From Phormidium sp. OSCR (lineage in GTDB: Bacteria > Cyanobacteriota > Cyanobacteriia > Cyanobacteriales > Geitlerinemataceae), in contig LJZT01000006.1 in the NCBI GenBank assembly GCA_001314905.1, positions 1 through 64,000 on the forward strand: 64,000 nt of DNA, read 5' to 3'. Position 1 is the stretch's first letter; each line of letters starts with the position of its first letter. The position numbers were made by a program, and so were the translations under genes. Under the pieces are notes generated by a model. The model was not told where the DNA came from and searched no databases. It worked only from the letters and a program-made list of their open reading frames with translations. This document shows positions 32,386 to 40,569 of this stretch, one piece after another.

Positions 32386-32717
32386 TCAGATGATGGCAAG
32401 GGGACTAAAGTCCCCGAGTCGCTTTTCCACCCCGCTCTAAAGAGTCGGGGCTATCAAGCTCCCGAATCCTGGCGTATCCAGGAATAAACGATCGCGACTC
32501 ATTCGTTTCGATGACTTTAGCCGTAATCGAGTTACTCATAGGGTTTGTTTTTGACACTCCCTGAAAATGGGAAGGCAAGGGGCTTGCTGAGGTGGAACTG
32601 ATGGTTCAGTGCCAGTCGGAACAACCCGGCGCTCATCCGCTCATCATTGATATGATAGATGATAGAGCGCGGGCAAAACCAAGTGGAGGGTTCCCAATTT
32701 CTCGGCAACTGCCTCAA
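32386..32717. other. non-coding stretch with small hairpins
   Basis: No gene is supported. Palindromes include GGGGACTAAAGTCCCC (32400-32415) and CCTGG-cgtat-CCAGG (32467-32481), and a related GAGTCGGGG segment lies between them. This resembles an eroded insertion-sequence end. A 61-codon minus-strand frame at 32532-32717 has no recognisable domain. Confidence 0.4.
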
Positions 32718-33131
32718 CTAACTATCCTTATTCGCCTGAAACGCCTCGCGATCGCTCATCTCCACATCAATCCGAATCGACTCAATCCCATCCCGAGCCG
32801 CCAAAGACAGCATCGAATCTAATTGCACCCAAACCAGAAGTGCTGTGGGAATGACAACAATTGCACCTAGGGGATAGGCAAACAGGGGCGGAACTTCAAA
32901 GGTCGATAAACTCGTACAAACGCAAATCGTGGCAAACAGACAAGTGAACAGATAAGCCAGCTTTAAATTTGGCGTTTTATAGTGAATTTCTGAAGGATTG
33001 CCCTTCGACTTCCATAGAGCAAACTGATATTCCAAAATATCTTTAAAAACAATCCCGCAGAGAACCGCAAAGATACAACTAATCACAACAATCGTGTAAC
33101 TCGGTAAATTGGCTAGGCTGGAAAAATTCAT
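32718..33131 (-). CDS. small membrane protein of unknown function
   Basis: A 137-residue protein with three hydrophobic segments: YTIVVISCIFAVLCGIVF (about 12-29), YLFTCLFATICVCTSL (about 60-75) and FAYPLGAIVVIPTALLVWVQL (about 84-104). A hydrophilic C-terminus follows (MSDREAFQANKDS). No known family is recognised. The region upstream is AT-rich, consistent with a promoter. It is likely real because the hydrophobic pattern and codon use are gene-like. Confidence 0.6.
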   Translation of the reverse strand: MNFSSLANLPSYTIVVISCIFAVLCGIVFKDILEYQFALWKSKGNPSEIHYKTPNLKLAYLFTCLFATICVCTSLSTFEVPPLFAYPLGAIVVIPTALLVWVQLDSMLSLAARDGIESIRIDVEMSDREAFQANKDS

Positions 33132-33213
33132 AATTTTTAGAAATTTATTGAGTTCTTCGCCAATTGTAACACAAATCTTAACAAAAAATAGCCCTTAACT
33201 CCTTGACAAAACG

Positions 33214-33243
33214 AAAAAAGCCCCCCAAAAAATTAGGAGGGCT
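33214..33243 (-). terminator. terminator of grxD
   Basis: On the minus strand, AGCCCTCCT pairs with GGGGGGCT across an AT-rich loop and is followed by TTTTTT (33219-33214). It lies 25 bases after the grxD stop. Confidence 0.8.
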
Positions 33244-33268
33244 AAATCGGCAGAGCCAATCAAGATGA

Positions 33269-33592
33269 TTAGGAGGCTAAAGCAACCTGTACCATCTGCT
33301 GAAGCTCACCATTTTGATAGAGTTCGATCGCAATATCCGACCCGCCAACGAACTCCCCATCAATATAGAGTTGAGGAATCGTCGGCCAGTTAGAATACTC
33401 CTTAATCCCTTGGCGAATGTCAAAATCCTCTAAAACATCAACCGTTTGATAGGGAACACCAAGGCTATTGAGCATTTGCACGACGTTATTCGAGAAGCCG
33501 CACTGGGGCATCAGTTTATTTCCCTTCATGAAAACCAGCACTTTATGCTGTTTCAACAGGTCGTCGATTCGTTGCTTAACATCTGGGGTCAT
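33269..33592 (-). CDS. grxD: monothiol glutaredoxin
   Basis: A 107-residue Grx4-type monothiol glutaredoxin that binds and transfers [2Fe-2S] clusters as a dimer with glutathione. The active site is CGFS (PQCGFSNNVV), preceded by KVLVFMKGNKLMP, with WPTIPQLYIDGEFVGGSDI (cis-Pro TIPQ and the glutathione-binding GGSD) downstream. It follows bolA on the same strand with a 70-bp gap. Grx4 and BolA proteins form [2Fe-2S] heterodimers, so they likely act together in iron-sulfur sensing or delivery. A strong terminator follows. Confidence 0.96.
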   Translation of the reverse strand: MTPDVKQRIDDLLKQHKVLVFMKGNKLMPQCGFSNNVVQMLNSLGVPYQTVDVLEDFDIRQGIKEYSNWPTIPQLYIDGEFVGGSDIAIELYQNGELQQMVQVALAS

Positions 33593-33662
33593 GGCAATTC
33601 AATAATGTGAGTTTCGTGTAAATGGAGTTCAGAGGACTGGTGAAAAAGGGGCCGTTTATACC

Positions 33663-33923
33663 TTAGCCAACTTGGCCAGCGGCCGCCCACTTTTCTGGAG
33701 TGTAGGTTTTCAGCGCTAGGGCGTGGATGGCTTCTGAAGCCAATTCACCACGCAACGCACCGTAAACCAGTTGATGCTGTTTGACCAAGGATAGGCCAGC
33801 AAATTTTGGGGAAACCACGACGGCTTCGAGGTGATCTCCGCCACCCGTGAGGTCCCGAACCTGCACTTCGGCTTCACCGAGTTCCGTTCGGATAATGTCT
33901 GCGACGCGATCGAGGCTAACCAT
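33663..33923 (-). CDS. bolA: BolA family protein
   Basis: An 86-residue BolA-family protein with the family core: VEVQVRDL-like strand ([22 protein letters not shown]), [18 protein letters not shown] with the cluster-ligand His in the helix-turn region, and [15 protein letters not shown] at the end. Members bind a [2Fe-2S] cluster together with a monothiol glutaredoxin through a Cys or His. Start ATG 33923. It is the first gene of the bolA-grxD pair; the 540-bp stretch on its other side is a dead TnpB element. Confidence 0.93.
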   Translation of the reverse strand: MVSLDRVADIIRTELGEAEVQVRDLTGGGDHLEAVVVSPKFAGLSLVKQHQLVYGALRGELASEAIHALALKTYTPEKWAAAGQVG

Positions 33924-33984
33924 GCCTACTCCTTACAATTCGTTAGGGCTTTTCAAACTTCTATTAAGACATTTTGACATCCTC

Positions 33985-34309
33985 CCACGCTAATTCAAAG
34001 AATATAGCGTGGAATTCCCACCATCACTGATGAGGTTTCCTCTTTCTACGACTCGGCTTACCTTGAGGAGTCTCCCCACCAAGGCAGAGGTCGATATCTC
34101 CGGAGGCGTGAGTTTCCGTATGCCCTACGGTACTTACTTATTGACTGAAGATTGTGATTCCTTACCCGGTCCTGCACCTTCAAGTCTTCATAGGCGACCC
34201 AGTCGTTAGACTGGCTGACGCACGATGCCATCTTAATGGCAAAGTTTTTACGCTGCCTACTTACCTTGAAGTATTTCCCGATTATACTACAGTGGTTGCC
34301 GCGATTCAT
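33985..34309 (-). mobile_element. decayed IS1341/TnpB element with right-end hairpin
   Basis: Minus-strand codons 34309-34130 encode a TnpB segment: KVSRQRKNFAIKM and DWVAYEDLKVQDRVRN, the latter with the RuvC-II Glu. From 34128 the reading continues in another frame as VGHTETHASGDIDLCL and GGETPQGKPSRRKRKP, the usual TnpB C-terminal tail, stopping at TGA 34026. The zinc-finger and RuvC-III part between them is deleted. Beyond the stop is a hairpin CCACGCTA...TAGCGTGG (33985-34012) and the terminal GGATGTCAAAA, as in IS200/IS605 right ends where the guide omega-RNA is encoded. Sequence 34310-34466 holds no recognisable gene. Confidence 0.8.
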
Positions 34310-34466
34310 CTCAACGGACGTTGAATCGAAAGATTACAACGTGAGCCTTCTCGCGGGGTAGGTAAAGGAATTGTCGTATCAGATCCCCCGAAGCCTAAGT
34401 TTTTTTTGCCTAGAGTGACGGCGAGGCCCCAACCCGCGGCCCTCAGCCTCCAACCTCAGCGCCCTA

Positions 34467-35045
34467 TCAGAGAGCGTGAATCACATGGGTGACTCGCCCC
34501 AAAAGATAAAACTCGATCGCCTCCGTGAGCCAGAGAATCGGATACTCTGGGTTTTCGGGAACGAGAGCTAGGCGATCGCCCTCACAGCGGAGTCGTTTCA
34601 CCGTCAATTCCCCATTCACCACCACAATCACAATATCCCCATCCTCGGGTTCAGGAACCGTATCCACCAGCAGCAAATCCTCCGCCTCAATCCCCGCCCC
34701 AATCATCGAATCCCCCATCGCCCGGACACAAAAACTCGCCTCCGGGTGAGCCGTTAAATACTCATGAAGATCCAAATTTTGCTCAATCTCATCGGTGACT
34801 GCACTCGGGACCCCCGCCGCCACCCCATGAGAATAGAGCGGTAAACGGGGCCAGTTCTCCCCCCTCTGCCGCAATCGTTGCAGATGTGGCACAATAGCCT
34901 CGAATCGTGAGCGATCCCAGGTAGCCAAAACCTCCCGAAGTTGCTCAGCTAGACTGATCGGTAGGCGCATCGCTGTCGTCGGTTCCCCATATTTTCCCGT
35001 TCCTGGGGGACGACCTGCGCCAGCCCGTTTGCCTCCACGACCCAT
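34467..35045 (-). CDS. LexA/UmuD-like S24 self-cleaving protein
   Basis: A 192-residue S24-family protein. The N-terminal 30 residues are basic and Gly-rich (RGGKRAGAGRPPGTGKYG); a helical stretch follows. The C-terminal peptidase domain has SHGVAAGVPS with the candidate Ala77-Gly78 self-cleavage bond, the nucleophile Ser113 in MGDSMIGAGI, and general base Lys150 in LTVKRL. Start ATG 35045, with AAGGGAG upstream; the longer reading from 35078 is less likely. It resembles cyanobacterial UmuD-like proteins; no umuC or other polymerase gene is adjacent, so it is an orphan, possibly SOS-regulated. Confidence 0.85.
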   Translation of the reverse strand: MGRGGKRAGAGRPPGTGKYGEPTTAMRLPISLAEQLREVLATWDRSRFEAIVPHLQRLRQRGENWPRLPLYSHGVAAGVPSAVTDEIEQNLDLHEYLTAHPEASFCVRAMGDSMIGAGIEAEDLLLVDTVPEPEDGDIVIVVVNGELTVKRLRCEGDRLALVPENPEYPILWLTEAIEFYLLGRVTHVIHAL

Positions 35046-35127
35046 ACAACTCCCTTCCGGTCTTACATTTAAGTACAATAATCAAAATTATAGTCTGTCC
35101 TCCCCCAACTCGCACCCCCCCCAGACC

Positions 35128-35385
35128 ATGACTGAGCCAATCACCATTGTTGTTAAACTTTTCGCCGCCTATCAAGAGGCCTATCAAGTTGACCAACTCA
35201 CCTGGCAATTTCCCGCCAACAGTCCCGTCTCCTGCGTCTTAGATCGCTGCCTTGCCGAACATCCCCAGCTTCAGAATTGGCGCGATCTAACCCGCTTTGG
35301 CATTAACCTAGAGTTTGTTAGTCCACAGACGCTTCTACAAGACGGCGATGAAGTGGTTTTAATTCCTCCCGTCAGCGGCGGCTAA
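35128..35385 (+). CDS. MoaD/ThiS-family sulfur carrier protein
   Basis: An 85-residue beta-grasp protein ending in the Gly-Gly tail (PPVSGG) used for C-terminal thiocarboxylation. The core ITIVVKLFAAYQEAY and LLQDGDEVVLIPPVSGG match MoaD, the small subunit of molybdopterin synthase; ThiS-like or other sulfur carriers cannot be excluded. ATG 35128 is chosen because an earlier in-frame start would enter the divergent S24 promoter region. It is followed by the phosphatase gene 28 bases later, probably co-transcribed. Confidence 0.88.
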   Translation: MTEPITIVVKLFAAYQEAYQVDQLTWQFPANSPVSCVLDRCLAEHPQLQNWRDLTRFGINLEFVSPQTLLQDGDEVVLIPPVSGG

Positions 35386-35413
35386 CCCCAATCCACAATC
35401 AACCAAACTCCTG

Positions 35414-36217
35414 ATGACTGTCGTTGTTTTCACTGATCTCGATGGAACCCTCCTCAATAGCCATGATTACCGCTTTGACGAAGCCATCCCCACCCTCGTC
35501 CTCCTAAAACAACAGAACATTCCCATCATCCCCGTCACCAGTAAAACCCGGATTGAAGTGGAATCTCTACTTCAGCAGTTGCAATTCAAATCACCCTTCA
35601 TCGTCGAAAACGGCAGTGGCGTCTTTATTCACCCAGACGATCGCCGCTTTGAACTAAAAGAGACCGAATCCTGGCAAGGGTATCAACTCAAGCGATTGGG
35701 GGGACTCTATCGGGAGGCTCGTTCAGCCTTAGCACAACTGAGTCAACGGCTTGGGGTGGAGTTACAAGGATTTGGCGATTTGACCGTTGCCGATCTCACC
35801 GCCATCACGGGCTTGTCTCCTGAGGCGGCGGGGCAGGCGCAAACTCGTGAGTTTAGCGAACCCTTCGTGACCCCGCGAGGCCTCTCCCCGCAAGAGATTG
35901 AGGCGGCGGCGGCTGAGTTGGGGGTTCGGGTTGTCGTCGGCGATCGCTTCTCCCATCTCATTGGCCAACAGGCCGGCAAAGGCCAAGCCGTTCGCTGGCT
36001 CATTCAGCAGTATCAGCACTCCGGCCCGTTGACCACCGTCGGACTGGGCAATAGTCCCAATGATTTAGAGATGCTGCAAGCCGTCGATCGCCCCATCATT
36101 ATCCCCAACAACAAAGGCCTCATTCATCCCGGACTGAGCCATCTCAAGGCTCAAATTGCCCCCCATGCAGGCGCTCAAGGCTGGGCGGCGGCGATCGCCC
36201 CCATCGGGCGTCAATAG
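35414..36217 (+). CDS. mannosyl-3-phosphoglycerate phosphatase-like HAD enzyme
   Basis: A 267-residue Cof/MPGP-type HAD phosphatase. Catalytic motif I is FTDLDGTLL; motif II is PVTSKTRIEVE, characteristic of mannosyl- or glucosyl-3-phosphoglycerate phosphatases; motif III/IV is VGLGNSPNDLEML. These enzymes make the compatible solutes mannosylglycerate or glucosylglycerate by removing phosphate. No partner synthase is adjacent, so the sugar substrate cannot be told. It overlaps nothing; the next gene is convergent. Confidence 0.88.
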   Translation: MTVVVFTDLDGTLLNSHDYRFDEAIPTLVLLKQQNIPIIPVTSKTRIEVESLLQQLQFKSPFIVENGSGVFIHPDDRRFELKETESWQGYQLKRLGGLYREARSALAQLSQRLGVELQGFGDLTVADLTAITGLSPEAAGQAQTREFSEPFVTPRGLSPQEIEAAAAELGVRVVVGDRFSHLIGQQAGKGQAVRWLIQQYQHSGPLTTVGLGNSPNDLEMLQAVDRPIIIPNNKGLIHPGLSHLKAQIAPHAGAQGWAAAIAPIGRQ

Positions 36218-36232
36218 TCCACGAGCCTCCCC

Positions 36233-37744
36233 TTACAACTCCCGAAACCGATAGACCACCGCTCCCGTGGTCTCATCATTGCCCACATCCACATATCCCG
36301 TTTTCGCCAAGTCCATCAAGAGCTTCTCGGCCCGCTCAAAGGACAACCCGGTCGCCATCACCGCTTGTGTAACCGTCAGTTGTCCCCCCTGGCGTTGGGC
36401 CACCTCCAGCAGCTTCATCACCTGTTCATCCTGAGTCGCCTTCGGTAAAACCCGACTAATTGAAGTTTGGGGTGTTAGCGGCACTCCTGAATCAGATACC
36501 CCTAATTTGGCCCGAATTTTCTCCTCTTGCTCCTGGGCCATCCCTGGAATTAGAAATAAATCAATTAAGCCGCCAATTTCCCCAACCCCTGGAACCATCC
36601 AGAGAAATCCTGTGAAGATTTTGCCGTTATAAAACCGGTGTAGGCCCTTTAGGGGACGAACCGTAGAGCCGACAAAAAAGGCAATTAACCACAAAAAATA
36701 GCTGGTGCGAACGCGAGCTTGATATTCGGGGGTTTCTTCCGTCTTGGCTGAAGTCGGAGCCAAATTGGACGAGTCAAACAGGGAATAGCCTGGCCCGGGA
36801 GAGTCGGTTGTCAGTGAAACCGGACTGACTGAACTCCCCTGAGATTTTGGCACATAGCTCGGACGCGGATTCTCTAAGTCCGAGAGAATCGCCGCCGGGG
36901 AACGGTAACGTCGGCCTGTGGCGGTTTCGACCATTTTGTCTAAGACCTTCAGCAAATGGGGGTCAACCCTGCGTCCCTGATCGAGGTAATCCTGCCAACG
37001 TAGTTTGCCATCGTTACTGTCATACAGGTCAAAGGGGGCAATGTTGGTTAACAGATGAATGCAGGTGACCCCCAGACTATAGATATCACTGGCAAAGGTG
37101 GCTTTGCCCATCGCCTGTTCTGGGGCGGCATAGCCGGCTGAACCAATGCTAGTTCCGGTCAGGGCTAAACTGGCAGCGGTAGCGAGTTTGGAAGCGCCAA
37201 AATCGACGAGGTATAGCCGTCCGTTCTGACTACGAATCAGATTGGCTGGTTTGATGTCTCGGTGGATGACTTTGTGATCATGGACAAACTGAAGCACCGG
37301 TAGGATGTCTTTGAGAAGGGCGAGGATTTCGCGATCGCTCAAGCAACCGGCGTTTTGCAGTTCTTCTTCAAGGTTGCAGCCGTTGATAAATTCTTGAATC
37401 AGGTATTGGCGTTGGTTCCATTGGAAATGGGCCAAGAGATCCGGGATTTGGGGATGGCTGCCGAGTTCATCGAGCCGTGTGGCTTCTTGCTGAAACAGTT
37501 GCGCCGCGCGATCGCGGTTCTGACTTCCCTGTTCCCGTGGGCTAAATTGTTTGATGACACAGGGGGGTTTCGAGGGCTTATATTCATCAACCCCGAGAAA
37601 GGTGCGGCCAAATCCACCCACGGCGATCGCCCGCAGTGGACGGTAACGCTCCCCCACCAAGAGCGGAGAACCACAGGTCGCACAGATCGAAGCCGTGTTA
37701 CTGTTCTGGGGCTGAGGACAGTCGGGGTTGAGGCAAAACGTCAT
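36233..37744 (-). CDS. Ser/Thr protein kinase with N-terminal zinc ribbon and TM2 domain
   Basis: A 503-residue protein. The N-terminus has a four-Cys ribbon (CLNPDC...CATC), then a protein kinase domain (about 35-290) with AVGGFGRTFLG (Gly loop), Lys65 in CVIKQF, HRDIKPAN and the DFG motif VDFGASK, plus YAAPEQ. A Pro/Ser linker leads to a TM2-type segment (GLHRFYNGKIFTGFLW) with membrane stretches, and a winged-helix-like C-terminal region (TVTQAVMATGLSFERAEKLL). ATG 37744 is preferred over the TTG at 37771, because the latter is within a tandem repeat. The targets are unknown; the ribbon-kinase start resembles cyanobacterial SpkB-type kinases. Confidence 0.88.
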   Translation of the reverse strand: MTFCLNPDCPQPQNSNTASICATCGSPLLVGERYRPLRAIAVGGFGRTFLGVDEYKPSKPPCVIKQFSPREQGSQNRDRAAQLFQQEATRLDELGSHPQIPDLLAHFQWNQRQYLIQEFINGCNLEEELQNAGCLSDREILALLKDILPVLQFVHDHKVIHRDIKPANLIRSQNGRLYLVDFGASKLATAASLALTGTSIGSAGYAAPEQAMGKATFASDIYSLGVTCIHLLTNIAPFDLYDSNDGKLRWQDYLDQGRRVDPHLLKVLDKMVETATGRRYRSPAAILSDLENPRPSYVPKSQGSSVSPVSLTTDSPGPGYSLFDSSNLAPTSAKTEETPEYQARVRTSYFLWLIAFFVGSTVRPLKGLHRFYNGKIFTGFLWMVPGVGEIGGLIDLFLIPGMAQEQEEKIRAKLGVSDSGVPLTPQTSISRVLPKATQDEQVMKLLEVAQRQGGQLTVTQAVMATGLSFERAEKLLMDLAKTGYVDVGNDETTGAVVYRFREL

Positions 37745-37765
37745 TGCTGGTGCTGATACAGAAAA

Positions 37766-37817
37766 CGTCAAGGGGAAGTGTCAAGGGGAAACGTCAAGGG
37801 GAAGCGTCAAGGGGAAG
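37766..37817. repeat. 13-bp tandem repeat, four copies
   Basis: The unit CGTCAAGGGGAAG is repeated four times with one or two changes, directly upstream of the kinase ATG. It may be a slippage product or influence kinase expression. Confidence 0.85.
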
Positions 37818-37940
37818 TGGTGAGCCAAGAGACTGTCTATCGATGTCAGATGATTGAGGTTAGACAGCGGGCGATCGCCCTCAACTCCCGCTCAACTCCC
37901 GCTCAACTCCCATTGTGACAAATTGGCCGCATTTCGGTTT

Positions 37941-37957
37941 TGTAACGGAATGTTGCA
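37941..37957. promoter_or_regulatory. TGTAAC-N5-GTT(G)CA palindrome upstream of acsF
   Basis: TGTAACGGAATGTTGCA, one mismatch from the perfect palindrome at 40038-40054; the shared 20-base context is TTTGTAACGGAATGTTRCAG. It lies about 200 bases before the acsF ATG. An operator is plausible. Confidence 0.45.
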
Positions 37958-38156
37958 GATTGTTATAACTTTTAACGAAATTCCCGCCGTCTCCCTCTCC
38001 CAACATTGGTACACTGAAAACCAATAGTAATTTCGGCGCAATTTCGGCAAACCTTTAGCATTCGCCGACCCCTGGCGGACTCAAACTCCGTTCGTCACGG
38101 TCTAAATCTAAAACAAGCCCCCGATCGCAGTGATAGGAAACGAGTAGAAAAATCCT

Positions 38157-39233
38157 ATGGTAGATTCCGTTCAACGACCCGTCGCCGATGAGATTCGTCC
38201 TGGCGTCAAAGCCCCCGCCAAAGACACCATTCTCACCCCTCGGTTTTACACCACTGATTTTGAAGAGATGGCCCAAATGGACATCTCCGTCAACGAAGAT
38301 GAACTACAAGCCATCCTCGAAGAGTTCCGAGTTGACTACAACCGACATCATTTTGTTCGGGACGAGGAATTCAACCAGTCTTGGGACAAAATCACAGGAG
38401 AGGAACGCCGGCTATTCGTTGAGTTCCTAGAACGCTCCTGCACGGCTGAGTTTTCTGGATTCCTACTCTATAAGGAACTGGGACGGCGGCTTAAGGATCG
38501 CAGCCCCGTTTTAGCCGAGTGCTTTAACTTGATGTCGCGCGATGAAGCCCGTCATGCTGGCTTCCTCAACAAAGCGATGTCTGACTTCAACTTACAGTTA
38601 GACCTCGGCTTCCTCACCAAGAGCAAGAAATACACCTTCTTTAAGCCCAAGTTCATCTTCTACGCCACCTATCTCTCCGAGAAAATCGGCTACTGGCGCT
38701 ACATCACCATCTATCGCCATCTCGAACAGCACCCCGAAGACCGGATTTATCCGATTTTCCGCTTCTTCGAGAACTGGTGTCAGGATGAGAACCGCCATGG
38801 TGACTTCTTTGATGCCATCATGCGCGCTCAACCCCAATATCTCAATGATTGGAAGGCCCGTCTCTGGAGTCGTTTCTTCCTGCTGTCGGTCTTCGCCACC
38901 ATGTACCTCAATGACATCCAACGGTCTGGGTTCTATAAAACCATTGGCCTCGATGCGCGTGAGTATGACATCGAAGTGATTGAGAAGACCAACGAAACCG
39001 CCGCTCGGGTCTTCCCGATTAAACTCGATGTGAATAATCCTCAGTTCTACGGTCGCCTCGATCGCTGTGTGGCCAACAACGAGAAGCTACGGGAGATTGA
39101 CAACTCCAACGGGCCAGGTGTGGTTAAGTTCTTCAAGAAACTGCCTCTGTTGGCTAACAATGGTCTGCAATTCGTGAAACTCTATTTCATGAAACCCATT
39201 GACATGGAAGCCAGCCGCGAAGTCGTCCGTTAA
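38157..39233 (+). CDS. acsF: Mg-protoporphyrin IX monomethyl ester oxidative cyclase
   Basis: Aerobic cyclase that forms the fifth (E) ring of chlorophyll, using O2 and a di-iron site. At 358 residues it has the usual length. Di-iron ligand regions are LYKEL (after [12 protein letters not shown]), [17 protein letters not shown] and [16 protein letters not shown]. The N-terminus ([22 protein letters not shown]) is typical of cyanobacterial AcsF. It stands alone with a strong bidirectional terminator after it. Tetrapyrrole neighbours in the window are hemC and bvdR. Confidence 0.98.
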   Translation: MVDSVQRPVADEIRPGVKAPAKDTILTPRFYTTDFEEMAQMDISVNEDELQAILEEFRVDYNRHHFVRDEEFNQSWDKITGEERRLFVEFLERSCTAEFSGFLLYKELGRRLKDRSPVLAECFNLMSRDEARHAGFLNKAMSDFNLQLDLGFLTKSKKYTFFKPKFIFYATYLSEKIGYWRYITIYRHLEQHPEDRIYPIFRFFENWCQDENRHGDFFDAIMRAQPQYLNDWKARLWSRFFLLSVFATMYLNDIQRSGFYKTIGLDAREYDIEVIEKTNETAARVFPIKLDVNNPQFYGRLDRCVANNEKLREIDNSNGPGVVKFFKKLPLLANNGLQFVKLYFMKPIDMEASREVVR

Positions 39234-39279
39234 GCCGGTTGATGCTTCTACCTGAGCTAACCCTAACTTAGTCAAAGAC

Positions 39280-39319
39280 AAAAAAGGAGATTCCCCAGTT
39301 GAGGGAGTCTCCTTTTTTT
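39280..39319. terminator. bidirectional terminator between acsF and ycf51
   Basis: AAAAAAGGAGATTCCCC pairs with GGGAGTCTCCTTTTTTT (one mismatch) around a short loop. T runs on both strands serve acsF (+) and the convergent Ycf51 gene (-). Confidence 0.85.
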
Positions 39320-39327
39320 CTGGGCCA

Positions 39328-39867
39328 TTAACTCTCAGAGGCTTGGGGGAGTCGCGCCAGGGCCGATTGATTCACCTCAATTTGGAAGTCATTTTCATCG
39401 CCATCGGACTGCGATCGCCGCACCTGACCGACGTAGAGTGGCTCCGTCACCCCCTCTTCTGGATGCAGAAGCACACGACCACGAATTAAGAGGTTTTGCC
39501 CCATGCGCCCCGGTGAGAACTGGTTAATGGCGGATTGACGCAGCGTGGCCTCAAGTTGGCTTTCGTTGATGTCATTGGGAAGTTTAATCACCACCTGTCC
39601 GGCACCGTTGTCATAGACGACATTATAAGGAACAGAGCCGGGAACAACGGTTGTGGTAATGGGAAACAGACTCAGAGAGAACAATCCCACGGTTAGCACA
39701 GCCATAAAGCCGGTGATGCCCACCAGTCGAAAGCGAATGCCCCATTGCAAGATAAAGGCCAGTAGAGCTAAAACCGCAAACAGGCCCGTGAACCCTAACG
39801 ACCAAAGGGTCGTTTGCAAAAAGTCCGCCGGAGTCAGAAAAGCTAAGGAGAGTTGGGAATACATCAC
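39328..39867 (-). CDS. ycf51: Ycf51 family membrane protein
   Basis: A 179-residue cyanobacterial/plastid Ycf51-family protein of unknown function. Two N-terminal membrane helices (about 20-40 and 46-68, the latter including GITGFMAVLTVGLFSLSLFP) precede a soluble domain with NVVYDNGAGQVVIKLP, ESQLEATLRQSA and FSPGRMGQNLLIRGRVLLHP. Family members have this length and pattern. Start ATG at 39867 (a second ATG follows immediately). Convergent with acsF. Confidence 0.88.
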   Translation of the reverse strand: MMYSQLSLAFLTPADFLQTTLWSLGFTGLFAVLALLAFILQWGIRFRLVGITGFMAVLTVGLFSLSLFPITTTVVPGSVPYNVVYDNGAGQVVIKLPNDINESQLEATLRQSAINQFSPGRMGQNLLIRGRVLLHPEEGVTEPLYVGQVRRSQSDGDENDFQIEVNQSALARLPQASES

Positions 39868-40037
39868 ATCGATAAGGGTGTAGTTGCATCGCCAGGAGAC
39901 CCCTGGCAGAAGTTAGGTGACCTCTTCCTAGATTACCTCGAACCCATGGCCAACGCTTCCCTAGGTTGAAACCCTGGCCCAATCCCTGCCTCAGCGAGGT
40001 TTGCCCCTGACACCCGTCCCAGGATTGACCCTGGCTT

Positions 40038-40054
40038 TGTAACGGAATGTTACA
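40038..40054. promoter_or_regulatory. perfect TGTAAC-N5-GTTACA palindrome upstream of RHH/ycf46
   Basis: TGTAACGGAATGTTACA is a perfect 6-bp inverted repeat with 5-base spacer, 92 bases before the RHH gene and within the 278-bp gap after ycf51. The same element with one mismatch is upstream of acsF, suggesting a shared regulator. Confidence 0.5.
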
Positions 40055-40145
40055 GTTATGCCGTCAAACCAGCAATACGTCTTGACAGTCCCGGAAATCC
40101 CCTTTAGAGTGTTGAACATACCTGGGTCGAACAACCCGAAATCAA

Positions 40146-40487
40146 ATGCAAGACAAACAGAAAGTAACCTTATATCTATCGTCCGAACTGCACCGCCAAC
40201 TCAAAATTAGAGCGGCGGTTGACGGGGAACCCATGTCAGCCCTAGCTCAAAAGGCACTCGTATTTTTTCTCGAACATCCTGAAGTGGTTGATAGCTTAGA
40301 CGCTGTATCGGGCCATGCCCATCAAGTCTATAGTTGTCCGAGCTGTGAAACACAGACGGTCGTCCGAGATGGGGAACTGGTAGCCGTCGGGCAAAGTTCT
40401 GAAGTCCTCGAAGGTGATTTAGTAGAACAGGTCAACGCTGGCCTGGAGCAGTCCTCAGAATCTGAAGAAGATTTAGTGACCTGTTAA
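40146..40487 (+). CDS. ribbon-helix-helix-like protein with C-terminal CxxC
   Basis: A 113-residue small protein. The N-terminal 50 residues (KVTLYLSSELHRQLKIRAAVDGE) fit a CopG/Arc-like ribbon-helix-helix fold, followed by a helix (MSALAQKALVFFLEHPEVVD). A middle CPSC pair (YSCPSCETQ) and an acidic tail ending in LVTC follow; the pair may bind metal. It precedes ycf46 by 82 bp on the same strand and could regulate or assist it. Function unknown. Confidence 0.68.
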   Translation: MQDKQKVTLYLSSELHRQLKIRAAVDGEPMSALAQKALVFFLEHPEVVDSLDAVSGHAHQVYSCPSCETQTVVRDGELVAVGQSSEVLEGDLVEQVNAGLEQSSESEEDLVTC

Positions 40488-40569
40488 AATCACGCCAAAC
40501 TCCCTGAGGTGAGCATTTCACCTTGAGTCTGTTAATCCCTATTTGCTCCGTTCACATTGGTCGATGGTT

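Larger units (their letters stand above)
37745..38156. other. divergent intergenic region between kinase and acsF
   Basis: No gene is seen. It contains a 13-bp tandem repeat (37766-37817) and a TGTAAC-type palindrome (37941-37957), and presumably the promoters for the divergent kinase and acsF genes. Confidence 0.5.

Noticed and set aside
32532-32717. 61-codon minus-strand frame containing NHQFHLSKPLAFPFSGSVKN
   Set aside because: No start signal, no recognisable domain, and located in eroded repeat sequence; not supported as a gene.
37941-40054. Reading the TGTAAC palindrome as an NtcA site
   Set aside because: NtcA needs GTA-N8-TAC; the spacing here is GTA-N9-TAC, so a different regulator is more likely.
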